Source: Natrinema limicola JCM 13563 (GTDB taxonomy: Archaea > Halobacteriota > Halobacteria > Halobacteriales > Natrialbaceae). Taken from it: a DNA stretch of 64,000 nucleotides. The position numbers and the translations under genes are program-made. This document shows positions 34,131 through 41,887 of this stretch, piece by piece; within the stretch, counting starts at the first letter, position 1; each line of letters starts with the position of its first letter. The stretch spans positions 1-64,000 of the forward strand of contig NZ_AOIT01000016.1 in the NCBI RefSeq assembly GCF_000337475.1. The letters run 5' to 3'. Below the pieces are notes generated by a model. The model saw only the letters and a program-made list of their open reading frames with translations. It did no database searches and was not told the origin of the DNA.

Positions 34131-34577
34131 CTATCGATCGACTGTGGTCCGGCGGCCGTTTAACGTAGCCGGCTCGAGGCGATAGAGTTCGATAGCGAGG
34201 TCTTCTTTCCCGTCTGCCCAGAGCTCGAACAGCGGTCGCTTTGCCTCGCCATACTGGGCGATTTCCTCGGGCGTGAGTTCCGACGGCTCGATGCTCTCGA
34301 GGCTGCCCGTCGCGATGATACTGCGATAGGATGACTCCGCCTCGTCGTAGACGACGAGGCGTGCCGCTGGCGAGGACTCGAGGAACTGGCGCTTTTCGCT
34401 CTCGGGTGTCGACACCAGCCGCAGATAGAAGTCCCGGTTATCGTCGTCGTAGCCGTACGAGATCGGAATCGCATAGGGCTCGTCCGTGCGCGCAAGTGAC
34501 AGCACTCCCGTCTCATGCCGACTGAGGAAATCGTCGATCTCCGCGTCGGTCATCTCGGTCTCCTGTTCGATGGCCAT
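34131..34577 (-). CDS. pyridoxamine 5'-phosphate oxidase-family protein
   Basis: 148 residues with the PPOX split barrel: IDDFLSRHETGVLSLARTDE and PYAIPISYGYDDDNRDFYLR, then RLVVYDEAESSYRSIIATGSLE, and a C-terminal LFELWADGKEDLAIELYRLE. This is the haloarchaeal flavin-nucleotide-binding (NimA-like) subgroup, substrate unknown. A TATA-like TATAAAG on the minus strand (about 34605-34613) lies about 30 nt from the ATG at 34577, which decides the start. Confidence 0.8.
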   Translation of the reverse strand: MAIEQETEMTDAEIDDFLSRHETGVLSLARTDEPYAIPISYGYDDDNRDFYLRLVSTPESEKRQFLESSPAARLVVYDEAESSYRSIIATGSLESIEPSELTPEEIAQYGEAKRPLFELWADGKEDLAIELYRLEPATLNGRRTTVDR

Positions 34578-34706
34578 CGTCTCAGTAGCTTGCCAAAGGT
34601 GAAACACTATCTTTATAGTTGTCATCGACGGCGAGACACGCCGTTGAACTTGCATTATCGATCGATATTGAACCTCCTGTCGGGCTCTCTCGGTGCGATC
34701 GCCGGG

Positions 34707-35072
34707 TCAAGACGTGTCGGTACCGATCACGACTGGGTCCCGGATCTCGAGTGCCGTCTCGAACTCGGCCTCGCGGTCCGTCCGCCGTCCGAGCCGTAAC
34801 AGCTGTTCTTCGTGTGCGCGACGGATCGCAGACAGCTCGCGGTCGGTGACGTCGAGGCGTGCGCCGATGTCGTCCCAGTGACCCCACTCGACGAGAAAGA
34901 CCTCGAGATCGGCGTCAGCATAGAGCCGTTCATACTCCCGGCGGTATCGCTCGCGGTCCGATCCGAGCACCGCCTGTGCGCGGTCGATCAGCTCCGGCAG
35001 TCGGGTCGGCGCGACGCTCGCTTTGGCGGCAGTAAGCAGGAGGATCTGTCCCTCGATCGGTTCGCCCGCCAT
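34707..35072 (-). CDS. hypothetical acidic helical protein
   Basis: 121 residues, mostly alpha-helical by eye, with an Arg/Glu-rich centre (RAQAVLGSDRERYRREYERL) and no signal sequence. EVFLVEWGHWDDIGARLDVTDRELSAIRRAHEEQLLRLGR is the most distinctive part. I do not recognise the family. Its ATG directly follows the stop of 35073-35333, so the two are translationally coupled. Confidence 0.65.
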   Translation of the reverse strand: MAGEPIEGQILLLTAAKASVAPTRLPELIDRAQAVLGSDRERYRREYERLYADADLEVFLVEWGHWDDIGARLDVTDRELSAIRRAHEEQLLRLGRRTDREAEFETALEIRDPVVIGTDTS

Positions 35073-35333
35073 TTACCCGCCTGCACGCATCGCTTTCTGT
35101 GCGAACTGTTCGACGAGAGGCTCGAGCGTGGTTTCCTCGCCCTCGAAGACGACCGTCACCTCGGTGAGTTGCAACGACGGGCCGACGCCGATCGTCTCCG
35201 AGGAGAACGTCGCTGTCCAGTCGTCGCCCGCGACGGTATCGTCGGCGACTCGCTCGCCGCCCAAATTCGTCAGATACCGGACCACGAGCCGCTCGGAGAT
35301 GCCGCGAAAGGATCGCTCGAGACGCACGGTCAT
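35073..35333 (-). CDS. hypothetical small alpha/beta protein
   Basis: 86 residues starting MTVRLERSFRGISERLVVRY, then LGVGPSLQLTEVTVVFEGEE and a C-terminal helix LVEQFAQKAMRAGG. The short alternation of strands and helices might resemble the C-terminal domain found with MoaD-related proteins, but I cannot confirm this. The frame is open to 35447 but conserved-looking sequence starts at 35333. It is first in a two-gene unit with 34707-35072. Confidence 0.6.
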   Translation of the reverse strand: MTVRLERSFRGISERLVVRYLTNLGGERVADDTVAGDDWTATFSSETIGVGPSLQLTEVTVVFEGEETTLEPLVEQFAQKAMRAGG

Positions 35334-35403
35334 ACATTCGATTCGGCTGCCGGACGGATATACTGTCGGGCCTGCGCGGTCGTCGACACCGTGATCGTCG
35401 CGA

Positions 35404-35724
35404 TCAGCCAAGCGCGCGAAAGAGGACCACCGCACCGATGCCGCCACACAGCGCCAGCAGGATGTTCTCCGTGCGCCACATCACCAGCACGACGACGCCC
35501 GCTGCGCCCCACTCTGCCGGTCCGCCGGCCGCCAGTTCCGGCCCGAGGATCGCGATCACGATCGCGCCCGGCAGGACCGACAGTCCGGCCTCGAGTCGCT
35601 CGCTGATCTCGATTCGGCGCAGCAGCCAGAAGCCACCGACTTTCGTGAGGACCGTCACAACAGTCATCGCGAGGATGACGCCGACGACGAGCGGGTCGAG
35701 CGCAAGCGCACCGTCACTGATCAT
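35404..35724 (-). CDS. azlD: AzlD-family transporter subunit
   Basis: 106 residues with about four transmembrane helices (VVGVILAMTVVTVLTKVGGF, LPGAIVIAILGPELAAGG, WGAAGVVVLVMWRT and NILLALCGGIGAVVLF). AzlD forms a two-component branched-chain amino-acid exporter with AzlC, whose gene overlaps its start by 11 nt. The size and pairing are standard. Confidence 0.85.
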   Translation of the reverse strand: MISDGALALDPLVVGVILAMTVVTVLTKVGGFWLLRRIEISERLEAGLSVLPGAIVIAILGPELAAGGPAEWGAAGVVVLVMWRTENILLALCGGIGAVVLFRALG

Positions 35725-36505
35725 AGCGGATCACCTCCACTGTGGCGGCTGCGAGTCCACCGAGCAGGATATACCACCGACCCGGAACGAACGTCACGGC
35801 GGCGATGGCCGTCACGAGCGCGACGAGCCACGGGACGAGCGTCGGGCGTCCGTCCCAGAGTTCGACCGCAAGCGCGACGAAGACCGCTGCGAGGACGAAG
35901 TCGATGCCGTACTGGGCCGGATCGCCGATCACGCCACCGGCGGTCGCCCCGATGATCGTCGCGCCGACCCAGCAACACCAGATCGCGATCCCGGATCCCA
36001 GCAGGAACGCGCCGCGGCCACTGCCGGACTTGAGTTCTCGCATGGTCAGCGCCCAGTTTTCGTCGGCCATCACCAGCAGGCTCCCGTAGCTCTGGCGCGG
36101 TGAGAGCCGTTCGAACCACGGTCCCAACGCCGCCCCCATCAACGAGTAGCGAAGGTTGATTGCCAGCGTCGTGAGGACGATCGCTGCGACCGGCAGCGGC
36201 TCCGTCCAGAGTTCGACAACGACGATCTGGGCGGCACCCGCGATGACGGTCGCGCTCATCAGTGTTGCCTCAGCGACGCTCAGGCCTGCCTGGCGGGCGA
36301 GCATCCCGAACGCGACGCCATATCCGCCGACGCCGAGCGCAACCGGGAGACAGGTGAGAAAGCCGGCGCGGATTCCCTCTCGACCGAACGTGAGTGACTC
36401 GCGCTCGACTGCTGTCGCCTGTGGGTCATCGACCGGCCCGTCCGATGATTCTCTGATGTGTCCGCTATGGTCGCGATCAGCATCGCTCCCGTCGAGTTTC
36501 GTCAC
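35714..36505 (-). CDS. azlC: AzlC-family amino-acid exporter subunit
   Basis: About 263 residues from the GTG at 36505, which overlaps the TGA of the upstream gene as GTGA; the longer frame to 36577 would overlap that gene by 76 nt. After an acidic N-terminal extension, FREGIRAGFLTCLPVALGVGGYG opens the AzlC core. ATVIAGAAQIVVVELWTEPL, AINLRYSLMGAALGP and LVMADENWALTM are family landmarks. It exports branched-chain amino acids or analogues together with AzlD. Confidence 0.85.
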   Translation of the reverse strand: MTKLDGSDADRDHSGHIRESSDGPVDDPQATAVERESLTFGREGIRAGFLTCLPVALGVGGYGVAFGMLARQAGLSVAEATLMSATVIAGAAQIVVVELWTEPLPVAAIVLTTLAINLRYSLMGAALGPWFERLSPRQSYGSLLVMADENWALTMRELKSGSGRGAFLLGSGIAIWCCWVGATIIGATAGGVIGDPAQYGIDFVLAAVFVALAVELWDGRPTLVPWLVALVTAIAAVTFVPGRWYILLGGLAAATVEVIRYDQ

Positions 36506-36810
36506 GGTTGCTGTGAGTCGAACGATGCGTAAAGCGTTCTCGAAACCGCCGTCACCGTGTTTGGGTGACTCGAGCACTCCCTGACGGCTCGTTCACACAC
36601 CGCAAAGAGCAGTGCCAACAAAACGGTTCCCGCAGCGACGCCGTACAACGGGCCACTGACGACGATGCGGACGATCGCGGCAAGGATGGCGACGACGCCG
36701 AGAAAGAGATACATCTGCTTGCGCATCGTTCGATCATCGCGGTCGATGAGCCAGTCGACGTCCAACTCGAGTCGGAACTCGGCGGCTTCATCGAGCATGC
36801 ACGATCGCAT
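36502..36810 (-). CDS. small membrane protein upstream of azlC
   Basis: 102 residues. An acidic amphipathic N-terminus precedes two hydrophobic helices (YLFLGVVAILAAIVRIVV and LYGVAAGTVLLALLFAVC). The stop overlaps the azlC start (GTGA), so it is part of the azlC-azlD operon and may be an accessory subunit; this role is inferred from position only. No family recognised. Confidence 0.6.
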   Translation of the reverse strand: MRSCMLDEAAEFRLELDVDWLIDRDDRTMRKQMYLFLGVVAILAAIVRIVVSGPLYGVAAGTVLLALLFAVCERAVRECSSHPNTVTAVSRTLYASFDSQQP

Positions 36811-36961
36811 GGTCTGTTGACACTATCTGTCGGGGAGACTGGGTACGGAGCGCAGTGGCGGAACTGCCGCCCCGACGCTAGTACTCCGTCACGCGTCGAC
36901 GTGCGGGTCCAACCAGAGAACCGCGATCGGCTCGACCCGCAACGTCAGGCGTGACGGACCA

Positions 36962-37240
36962 CTAGCCACCAGCAACCGGCGGGAACACTGACACGACGTC
37001 ACCTGCGTCGAGTGCGGTCTCGGCCCCGGCCATATGGACCACGTTGCGGCCGTTTTTCAGCACGCTCAACTGTGGCCGGATCTGTCCCGCCTTGAGTAAC
37101 TGCCCCTCGAGGCCGTCGTACTCTCCCTCGAGGGTGGTGAGTACGTCACCGACGGTCGCTTCGTCTCCGACCGTTCGTGTTTGCTCTTTCTCCCCGACGG
37201 CTTCCCGGAACGTGGCGAAAAACCGAAGATCGATGTCCAT
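36962..37240 (-). CDS. ubiquitin-like small archaeal modifier / MoaD-family protein
   Basis: 92 residues of the beta-grasp ubiquitin fold: LRFFATFREAVGEKEQTRTV, VGDVLTTLEGEYDGL, SVLKNGRNVVHMAG and a C-terminal VSVFPPVAGG ending in di-glycine. The Gly-Gly terminus is adenylated by a UbaA-type E1 and used either for sulfur transfer in molybdopterin synthesis or for protein modification (SAMPs). It most resembles SAMP1/SAMP3-type proteins in length and tail. The frame is open upstream to 37396 but homology begins at MDIDLRFF. Monocistronic. Confidence 0.85.
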   Translation of the reverse strand: MDIDLRFFATFREAVGEKEQTRTVGDEATVGDVLTTLEGEYDGLEGQLLKAGQIRPQLSVLKNGRNVVHMAGAETALDAGDVVSVFPPVAGG

Positions 37241-37335
37241 ATAGGAGGGTCGTGGTCTGACGACATAAGTCCGGGCGGTGGTCCCACTACCGAGTCTCGC
37301 GGTGTGTGTCGGTTGGCCGGGCGGTGACCGCCGGT

Positions 37336-37422
37336 TCATACGGTTTGCTGGACTGATGTACCGACGCAACCGCATGATAGATCTCGGGTGCGCCAACCAT
37401 GACGGACAGCGTTCCGTATTCA
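37336..37422. repeat. dispersed nested palindrome, copy R6
   Basis: 87 bp with arms tcatacggtttgctggac and gacggacagcgttccgtattca. The internal hairpin is weaker (accgacgcaaccg with cgggtgcgccaac). Its last three bases TCA are the reverse complement of the TGA stop of the 37420-37770 gene. Confidence 0.85.
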
Positions 37423-37770
37423 GGTAGCCGAGGCCGCTGGCGACGTCGTGTACGCAACCGACGTGACATCGGCAGTTGCGAGCGCGTCGTCGATCACGCT
37501 CGCGCCGCGTTCGGCTGCCTCGCGTTCGTCGTCAGCCTCGGTGGTGACCGTCACGGAGAACTCGAGTGCGATCGTGTACGGATCGAACGGCGCTGTCGGG
37601 TGTTCGTAGACGTCGGCGTCGGTAACGTCCCAGTCGGTGATCGTCCCCTCGGCTGCGAGGGTCTCGAGGGTGTCGGCAAGTGTCGACATCGCGTCGTCAC
37701 AGGCGGTCGTATCGGATCCGCCATGAAGCGTCACGAGCGTCGTCCCTGTTCGGGACACAGCGAACTCCAT
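37420..37770 (-). CDS. hypothetical protein
   Basis: 116 residues, no signal or transmembrane segment. MEFAVSRTGTTLVTLHGGSD then ACDDAMSTLADTLETLAAEG suggests an alpha/beta domain with repeated YTIALEFSVTVTTEADDE strands. I do not recognise a family. The stop codon is contributed by repeat R6, so the last residues may differ from those of relatives without the insertion. Confidence 0.6.
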   Translation of the reverse strand: MEFAVSRTGTTLVTLHGGSDTTACDDAMSTLADTLETLAAEGTITDWDVTDADVYEHPTAPFDPYTIALEFSVTVTTEADDEREAAERGASVIDDALATADVTSVAYTTSPAASAT

Positions 37771-37836
37771 GCCACCTCTAAGGAGGCCTGGACTTTCAAT
37801 GCTTGGGATGAATTAACACGGCAAGTCCTTACACAG

Positions 37837-37880
37837 ATTCGAGGAGAAAGCCCACGACTGCAGTCGTGGGAGTCGTCACT
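37837..37880. mobile_element. solo IS200/IS605-type right-end hairpin (element remnant)
   Basis: cccacgactgcagtcgtggg (37851-37870) is a perfect 20-bp palindrome. It is preceded by gaggagaaag and followed by agtcgtcac, the pattern seen at the 3' ends of haloarchaeal IS200/IS605 and TnpB elements. The plus-strand reading of the stem region gives RGESPRLQSWES, reminiscent of TnpB element tails. No tnpA or tnpB open frame remains, so this is a solo end or a non-autonomous derivative. Confidence 0.5.
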
Positions 37881-38367
37881 CGACCCAGAACGGAACACCG
37901 TGCTCCGAGAGGATCGATCGCATCCGGTCGACGCCACCCTGGATGTCCCACCCATCCTGTGTGTAGTGTTTGTACGGATGGCGAAGCCACGAATGTTCGC
38001 GATGGGCGAACACCTCGACAGCTCCCTCGTCCGTCCGAAACAGGGTGACGTGTAGTTGCCACTTTGCAAGCGGTGATTCACGGCGGACCCAACTCCCCGC
38101 CGAGCGTCGGCCGTCGTCGTGAACCTTCAGCGACGCGATCGGCTCCGACTCGAACGCCAGCTCCGCGAGTATCGACTGCACCGTATCCAGGGTGCGCTTG
38201 ACGGTGCCGACGTACTCCGCTGGATGTTGTCTGCAAATGGCGTAGCCACCGAGAGGCTCTTTGAGCCGATGGAGCGCCGGCAGGAGTCGACGGCGGACGC
38301 GAGTCGTCAGATCGATCGCGTCAGTTCCGTCCGGTGTCGGTCGGTCAGTCGTCGCCACACGTCTCAC
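37876..38367 (-). CDS. hypothetical haloarchaeal protein
   Basis: 163 residues from a GTG start. After a short disordered N-terminus, TRVRRRLLPALHRLKEPLGG is a helix. A beta-rich C-terminal half follows: SPLAKWQLHVTLFRTDEGAVEVFAHREHSWLRHPYKHYTQ and WDIQGGVDRMRSILSEHGVPFWVE. The conserved-looking His and Trp residues suggest a folded domain, but I cannot assign it. It ends close to the IS200/IS605-type hairpin, which may have inserted just behind it. Confidence 0.65.
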   Translation of the reverse strand: MRRVATTDRPTPDGTDAIDLTTRVRRRLLPALHRLKEPLGGYAICRQHPAEYVGTVKRTLDTVQSILAELAFESEPIASLKVHDDGRRSAGSWVRRESPLAKWQLHVTLFRTDEGAVEVFAHREHSWLRHPYKHYTQDGWDIQGGVDRMRSILSEHGVPFWVE

Positions 38368-38533
38368 TCTCGAGTCCGACTACAAAATCGTTACTATCAG
38401 ATAGATTTTGCTTCTGTGATGCTGGCCGAGTAAAGCGAGGATACAGGCGTACAAAACCGAAAGCATGACTATATAGAACAGACTCAAACATGACAAGTTC
38501 TGAATAAAATCGCTCGAGCAGTACCGCCACTCG

Positions 38534-38920
38534 TCACAGATCCCGTAACCGAATGCCGTCTGCCACCAACCGAGCGTTTCGCTCTCGATCGAGGTGATCC
38601 GCGAGGTCGTCGTGTTCGTAGAGCTGTGCGATCACGTCGGCGTACAGCGTTCGCCATGCGATCGCGTAAATCGGCGACTGCCCCCACGCCCGCAGCTCCG
38701 GTATCAGTTCGTCGTAGGTCTCGTATCGCTCCTCGAAGCGATCGATCGCCTCGAGCACACGGCCCGCGGCCTCGCGCTCGTCGTCGGCGTCCTCGAGCGC
38801 CCGGTTGAGCCGAGTTTCCCAGCCTGCGACGGCCTTTTGCATGTCGGCTGCCGCGCTCTCGTCGTCGTCGGGCAGTCGCTCGAGGATCGGTTCCGGAACA
38901 CCAAGCGTGATTTCGTCCAT
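38534..38920 (-). CDS. hypothetical helical protein
   Basis: 128 residues from MDEITLGVPEPILERLPDDD. Long acidic helices (MQKAVAGWETRLNRALEDAD and RVLEAIDRFEERYETYDELI) are followed by SPIYAIAWRTLYADVIAQLYEHDDLADHLDRERNARLV. No transmembrane segment. I do not recognise the family. It lies 63 nt downstream of the GNAT gene in the same direction and is probably co-transcribed. Confidence 0.65.
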   Translation of the reverse strand: MDEITLGVPEPILERLPDDDESAAADMQKAVAGWETRLNRALEDADDEREAAGRVLEAIDRFEERYETYDELIPELRAWGQSPIYAIAWRTLYADVIAQLYEHDDLADHLDRERNARLVADGIRLRDL

Positions 38921-38983
38921 GCGACGTGCTATGTGGCCGGCTGGCAAGAAACTGTTTCCTCTCCGGGCAACCCCGACAGGTGG

Positions 38984-39853
38984 CTACTGGGAGTCGAGCC
39001 ACGTCGCCAGCATCACTTCGTCGACGAACTCGCCGTCGAGACAGTACTGGCCCTCGTGTTCGCCGTCCCGCTGCCAGCCGTGTTCTGCCAAGAACTCGAG
39101 TGCGACATCGTTTGTCGCGGGCACGTTCTGATAGAGTTTCTGATACCCAGCATCGCTGGCCCACTCGAGGCCGTACTCGAGCAGTGCCGAGCCGATGCCC
39201 TGTCGCCGGTACTGCGGATCGACCCCGACGGTGAGTTCAGCCGTGTGACGCAGTGCCGGGAGTGCCGGCGCGTCGATGTGGAGCCAGCCGACGACGTCGC
39301 CGTCCGTCGCCGTGGGCTCGGTTCGTTCCTCGGATGACTCGGTATCGTCCTCGTCCGCGTCCGGCTCCGGCGTACGAATTGCCACGAAGACGATCCGCGA
39401 CCGCGCCTCGTTAGCCCGGACGAGTGCCGACTCGCGATCGAGTTCCATCGCGACGTTCTCGGCGACGACATACGTTCCGTCCTCGGCAACCGTCCGCATC
39501 GTTTCGACGACCCCAGCCCGATCTTCCTCACGTGCCGGTCGGATGACGACGGCCCCCTCCTCGCACTCGAGGTCGGCCGTCGTCGCCGAGAGCGCGATCC
39601 GAAACTTCCCGTCGATGTCGGTCAGGTAGCCCTCGGCTTGCAGTGTCTCGAGACACGACTGCAACTCGTCTTCGGTGGGTGGCACTGACTCGGTGTACGC
39701 CCTCGATCGAGCCGGTTTCGAGTCCGAGTGGCCGCCGTCGACTTCGATCGACCGCGCTAGCTCGGCCAGTGTGACGGCCCCGTTTCGCTCGACGTACTCG
39801 TAGATGCGCCGCTGGAGTTCGTTTTCGAACGAGCCGGTGGGGTACACGCTCAT
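38984..39853 (-). CDS. HTH-GNAT fusion acetyltransferase
   Basis: 289 residues. Residues 10-90 read as a winged helix (FENELQRRIYEYVERNGAVT, LAELARSI, DELQSCLETLQAEGYLTDID). Residues about 105-280 form a GNAT domain with IRPAREEDRAGVVETMRTVA, the acetyl-CoA loop VDPQYRRQGIGSALLEYGLE and LYQNVPATNDVALEFLAEHGW. An acidic insertion sits near residues 170-185. GNATs acetylate small molecules or proteins; the HTH suggests DNA-linked control or a protein-binding role. Confidence 0.85.
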   Translation of the reverse strand: MSVYPTGSFENELQRRIYEYVERNGAVTLAELARSIEVDGGHSDSKPARSRAYTESVPPTEDELQSCLETLQAEGYLTDIDGKFRIALSATTADLECEEGAVVIRPAREEDRAGVVETMRTVAEDGTYVVAENVAMELDRESALVRANEARSRIVFVAIRTPEPDADEDDTESSEERTEPTATDGDVVGWLHIDAPALPALRHTAELTVGVDPQYRRQGIGSALLEYGLEWASDAGYQKLYQNVPATNDVALEFLAEHGWQRDGEHEGQYCLDGEFVDEVMLATWLDSQ

Positions 39854-41422
39854 AGCAACGACCGCGCGAACAGACGGTATTAGTATGCGATTCGTATCAG
39901 CGCCGGTCTGCCCGCCGCCGTAGCGAAGTACGTCATTGTACTCGAGATCAGACTGTTTCGAACGATACCGACGCCCGTCACGTCCGGAAATCAGTCGTTA
40001 GCGACGCGTCCTCGTCACTGCCGGCATCGGTAGACGCCGGCGGGCTGGGATTTACTATCGCGATATATGATTTATTACACTGGTGGTGGGCCGCTCACGC
40101 CAGCTGTGACGGATCCGAAATACGAGCCGTAACAGTCGATATCGACGACGAACTGGAATCGATCCCGCGGTCGAGTAGCTGATTGTTCGATTGGGTTCGA
40201 GGACGTGAAACACGTGACCGGCCATCGATCAACGTCTGTCGGTGTTCGGCCTCCCATAAGCGGTGTCCGAGCCACGTACTTCGTCCCACTCGAGTCATAT
40301 TTCTGATCGACCGTCGGATCGGGCACTCGAGTATGTCGTGCTGAGCTGTGGCACGGCGTTTGGCACCAATCGCAGAGGACCGATACTCGTACGTGTGGCT
40401 GCACCGACTGCCTGGCCATCCACCCTACTGTCGGTTCGGCTGCCTGTGATTCCCATTCGTCAGCAATCGTCGAACGTCACAGGTGCCCGTCCTGCTGTGG
40501 TGCGGTTTCGCGGTGTGAGCGTCACGTCGCCAGAAGTCGCTGCGACGTCGATGGCTGAGTGGCGTATCTCGTCCGGTCGCCACGGCGTTGGGATTCGGGA
40601 CTGTGCGATCGCGTCTGCTTCGCAATCAGGCAGTACACACTTGATTGCACGATGGCCCTGCATCAGTGTGTCACTCTCGGTACGGCCCATCGCTGGGACT
40701 GTCGCCCGGTTCGCGCTATCGACCCACGGTATCGGGGTGATCACTCTGTCGCTCCTCGAGAGCAGCAACTCGTTTTAGATGAGTGTAAACCTAATGTTGA
40801 TATATCGAATTGGTACTCTGTCGACTGAATGCGGGCACAGCCCTCGAGAGACGTCTCGCTTTCTGGAGCGACGGGAGGGATCGGGCTAACTCGACTGTAT
40901 ACGGCTCCTGAACTGGTCGTTGCGTTTGCCCGTCGTCTTGTTTACGAATCTGGCATCAATTTAAAGAAACGACTGATTGAGAAAAATCGGTTGGAAAAAC
41001 AGAGATTTCGTCGGCAGGTTTACACCGTCCGCGGACGTTCTGGATTGTAGTATGGCAGTCACCACTAACTGATACCGTCGTCAGTGCACACGACCCGACA
41101 CGGGTCCGGCACGATTTCGCAGTCGGCCCCCTCGAGCTGTCGTGGACGGTGCTTGAGGGCGAGTGACCCATCGGAAATAGGGGCCCGACGCACAGTCTCA
41201 GTGATGGCCAACTGATAGCACAGACACACAATGAACGAACTAGTGCGTGCGCGAGAGAGCAAAGCGGGACGGCGCAGAATGGGACAACGGTATAGACAGC
41301 GTCGACGCCGAACTGGACTGAGCAACGCCTTTGCGTATTGCTGGTGGCCCTCGACACGGACGATAACGGGTGCTCGACACCGATCCACATCGCCAGTGCA
41401 ATCGCGACGGAACACGTAACCG
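39854..41422. other. gene-poor region of 1.57 kb
   Basis: No open frame here looks like a conserved protein. Composition is more even than in the flanking genes, and overlapping frames on both strands (for example 40263-40778 plus and 40956-41612 minus) are rich in Ser, Cys and Arg and lack haloarchaeal codon bias. The end nearest 41423 keeps a GC3-rich minus-strand stretch (about 41065-41220: RRAPISDGSLALKHRPRQLE then EIVPDPCRVVC), possibly a gene remnant. A TATA-box-linked ORF sits at 40829-41050. Confidence 0.5.
40829..41050 (+). CDS. possible small basic protein in the gene-poor region
   Basis: 73 residues ending LKKRLIEKNRLEKQRFRRQVYT...; no family recognised. The only support is a TATA-like GATATAT (40799-40805) 27 nt before the ATG, the leaderless spacing seen elsewhere here. 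Composition is AT-richer than normal genes, so this may be spurious or acquired DNA. Confidence 0.3.
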   Translation: MRAQPSRDVSLSGATGGIGLTRLYTAPELVVAFARRLVYESGINLKKRLIEKNRLEKQRFRRQVYTVRGRSGL

Positions 41423-41887
41423 ATGAGTGAGTCACACACGTTTCAGGCGGAGCCAGCACAGATCCTGTTGGTCGAAGACAATCCTGGCGATGTCCGCCTG
41501 ACCACGGAGGCATTCGAACAGGGGCAGATCGAAACCGACCTGCATGTCGTTTCCGATGGGAGTGAGGCACTTTCGTTTCTCTCACGGGACGGTGAGTACA
41601 CCGACGTACCACGTCCGGATCTCGTTTTACTTGATCTCAATCTGCCGGGGAAAGACGGCGAAAACGTCCTCGAGGAACTCAAAGACGATCCCACACTCCG
41701 GTCGATCCCGGTGATCGTCCTGACGAGTTCGAGCGCCGACGAAGACATCGCCAGATCCTATGAACGCCACGCCAACGCGTATCTGACGAAGCCAGTCGAT
41801 CCCGACGAGTTCAGCCAGACGGTCCGTGCCTTCGAGCAGTTCTGGTTCTCGGTTGTCCGGTTACCACCGGCGGAAGAGACCTCATGA
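41423..41887 (+). CDS. single-domain response regulator
   Basis: 154 residues, one receiver domain of the Rcp1-like subgroup. Acidic pocket VEDNPGD, phospho-acceptor Asp in LVLLDLNLPGKDG, Thr/Ser in VIVLTSSSADEDI, and Lys in YLTKPVDPDEF are all present. There is no output domain. The stop overlaps the start of the next gene as ATGA, so it is coupled to a receiver-GAF-HTH regulator. The cognate kinase is not in this window. Confidence 0.92.
   Translation: MSESHTFQAEPAQILLVEDNPGDVRLTTEAFEQGQIETDLHVVSDGSEALSFLSRDGEYTDVPRPDLVLLDLNLPGKDGENVLEELKDDPTLRSIPVIVLTSSSADEDIARSYERHANAYLTKPVDPDEFSQTVRAFEQFWFSVVRLPPAEETS

Noticed and set aside
37399-38055. 218-residue plus-strand frame across the IS-like hairpin as a transposase gene
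   Set aside because: It covers two unrelated minus-strand genes and has no TnpB or TnpA motif; only the short RGESPRLQSWES stretch is reminiscent of an element end.
40956-41612. 218-residue minus-strand frame overlapping the response regulator start
   Set aside because: Cys/Ser/Arg-rich, poor codon bias and overlaps the well-supported receiver gene.
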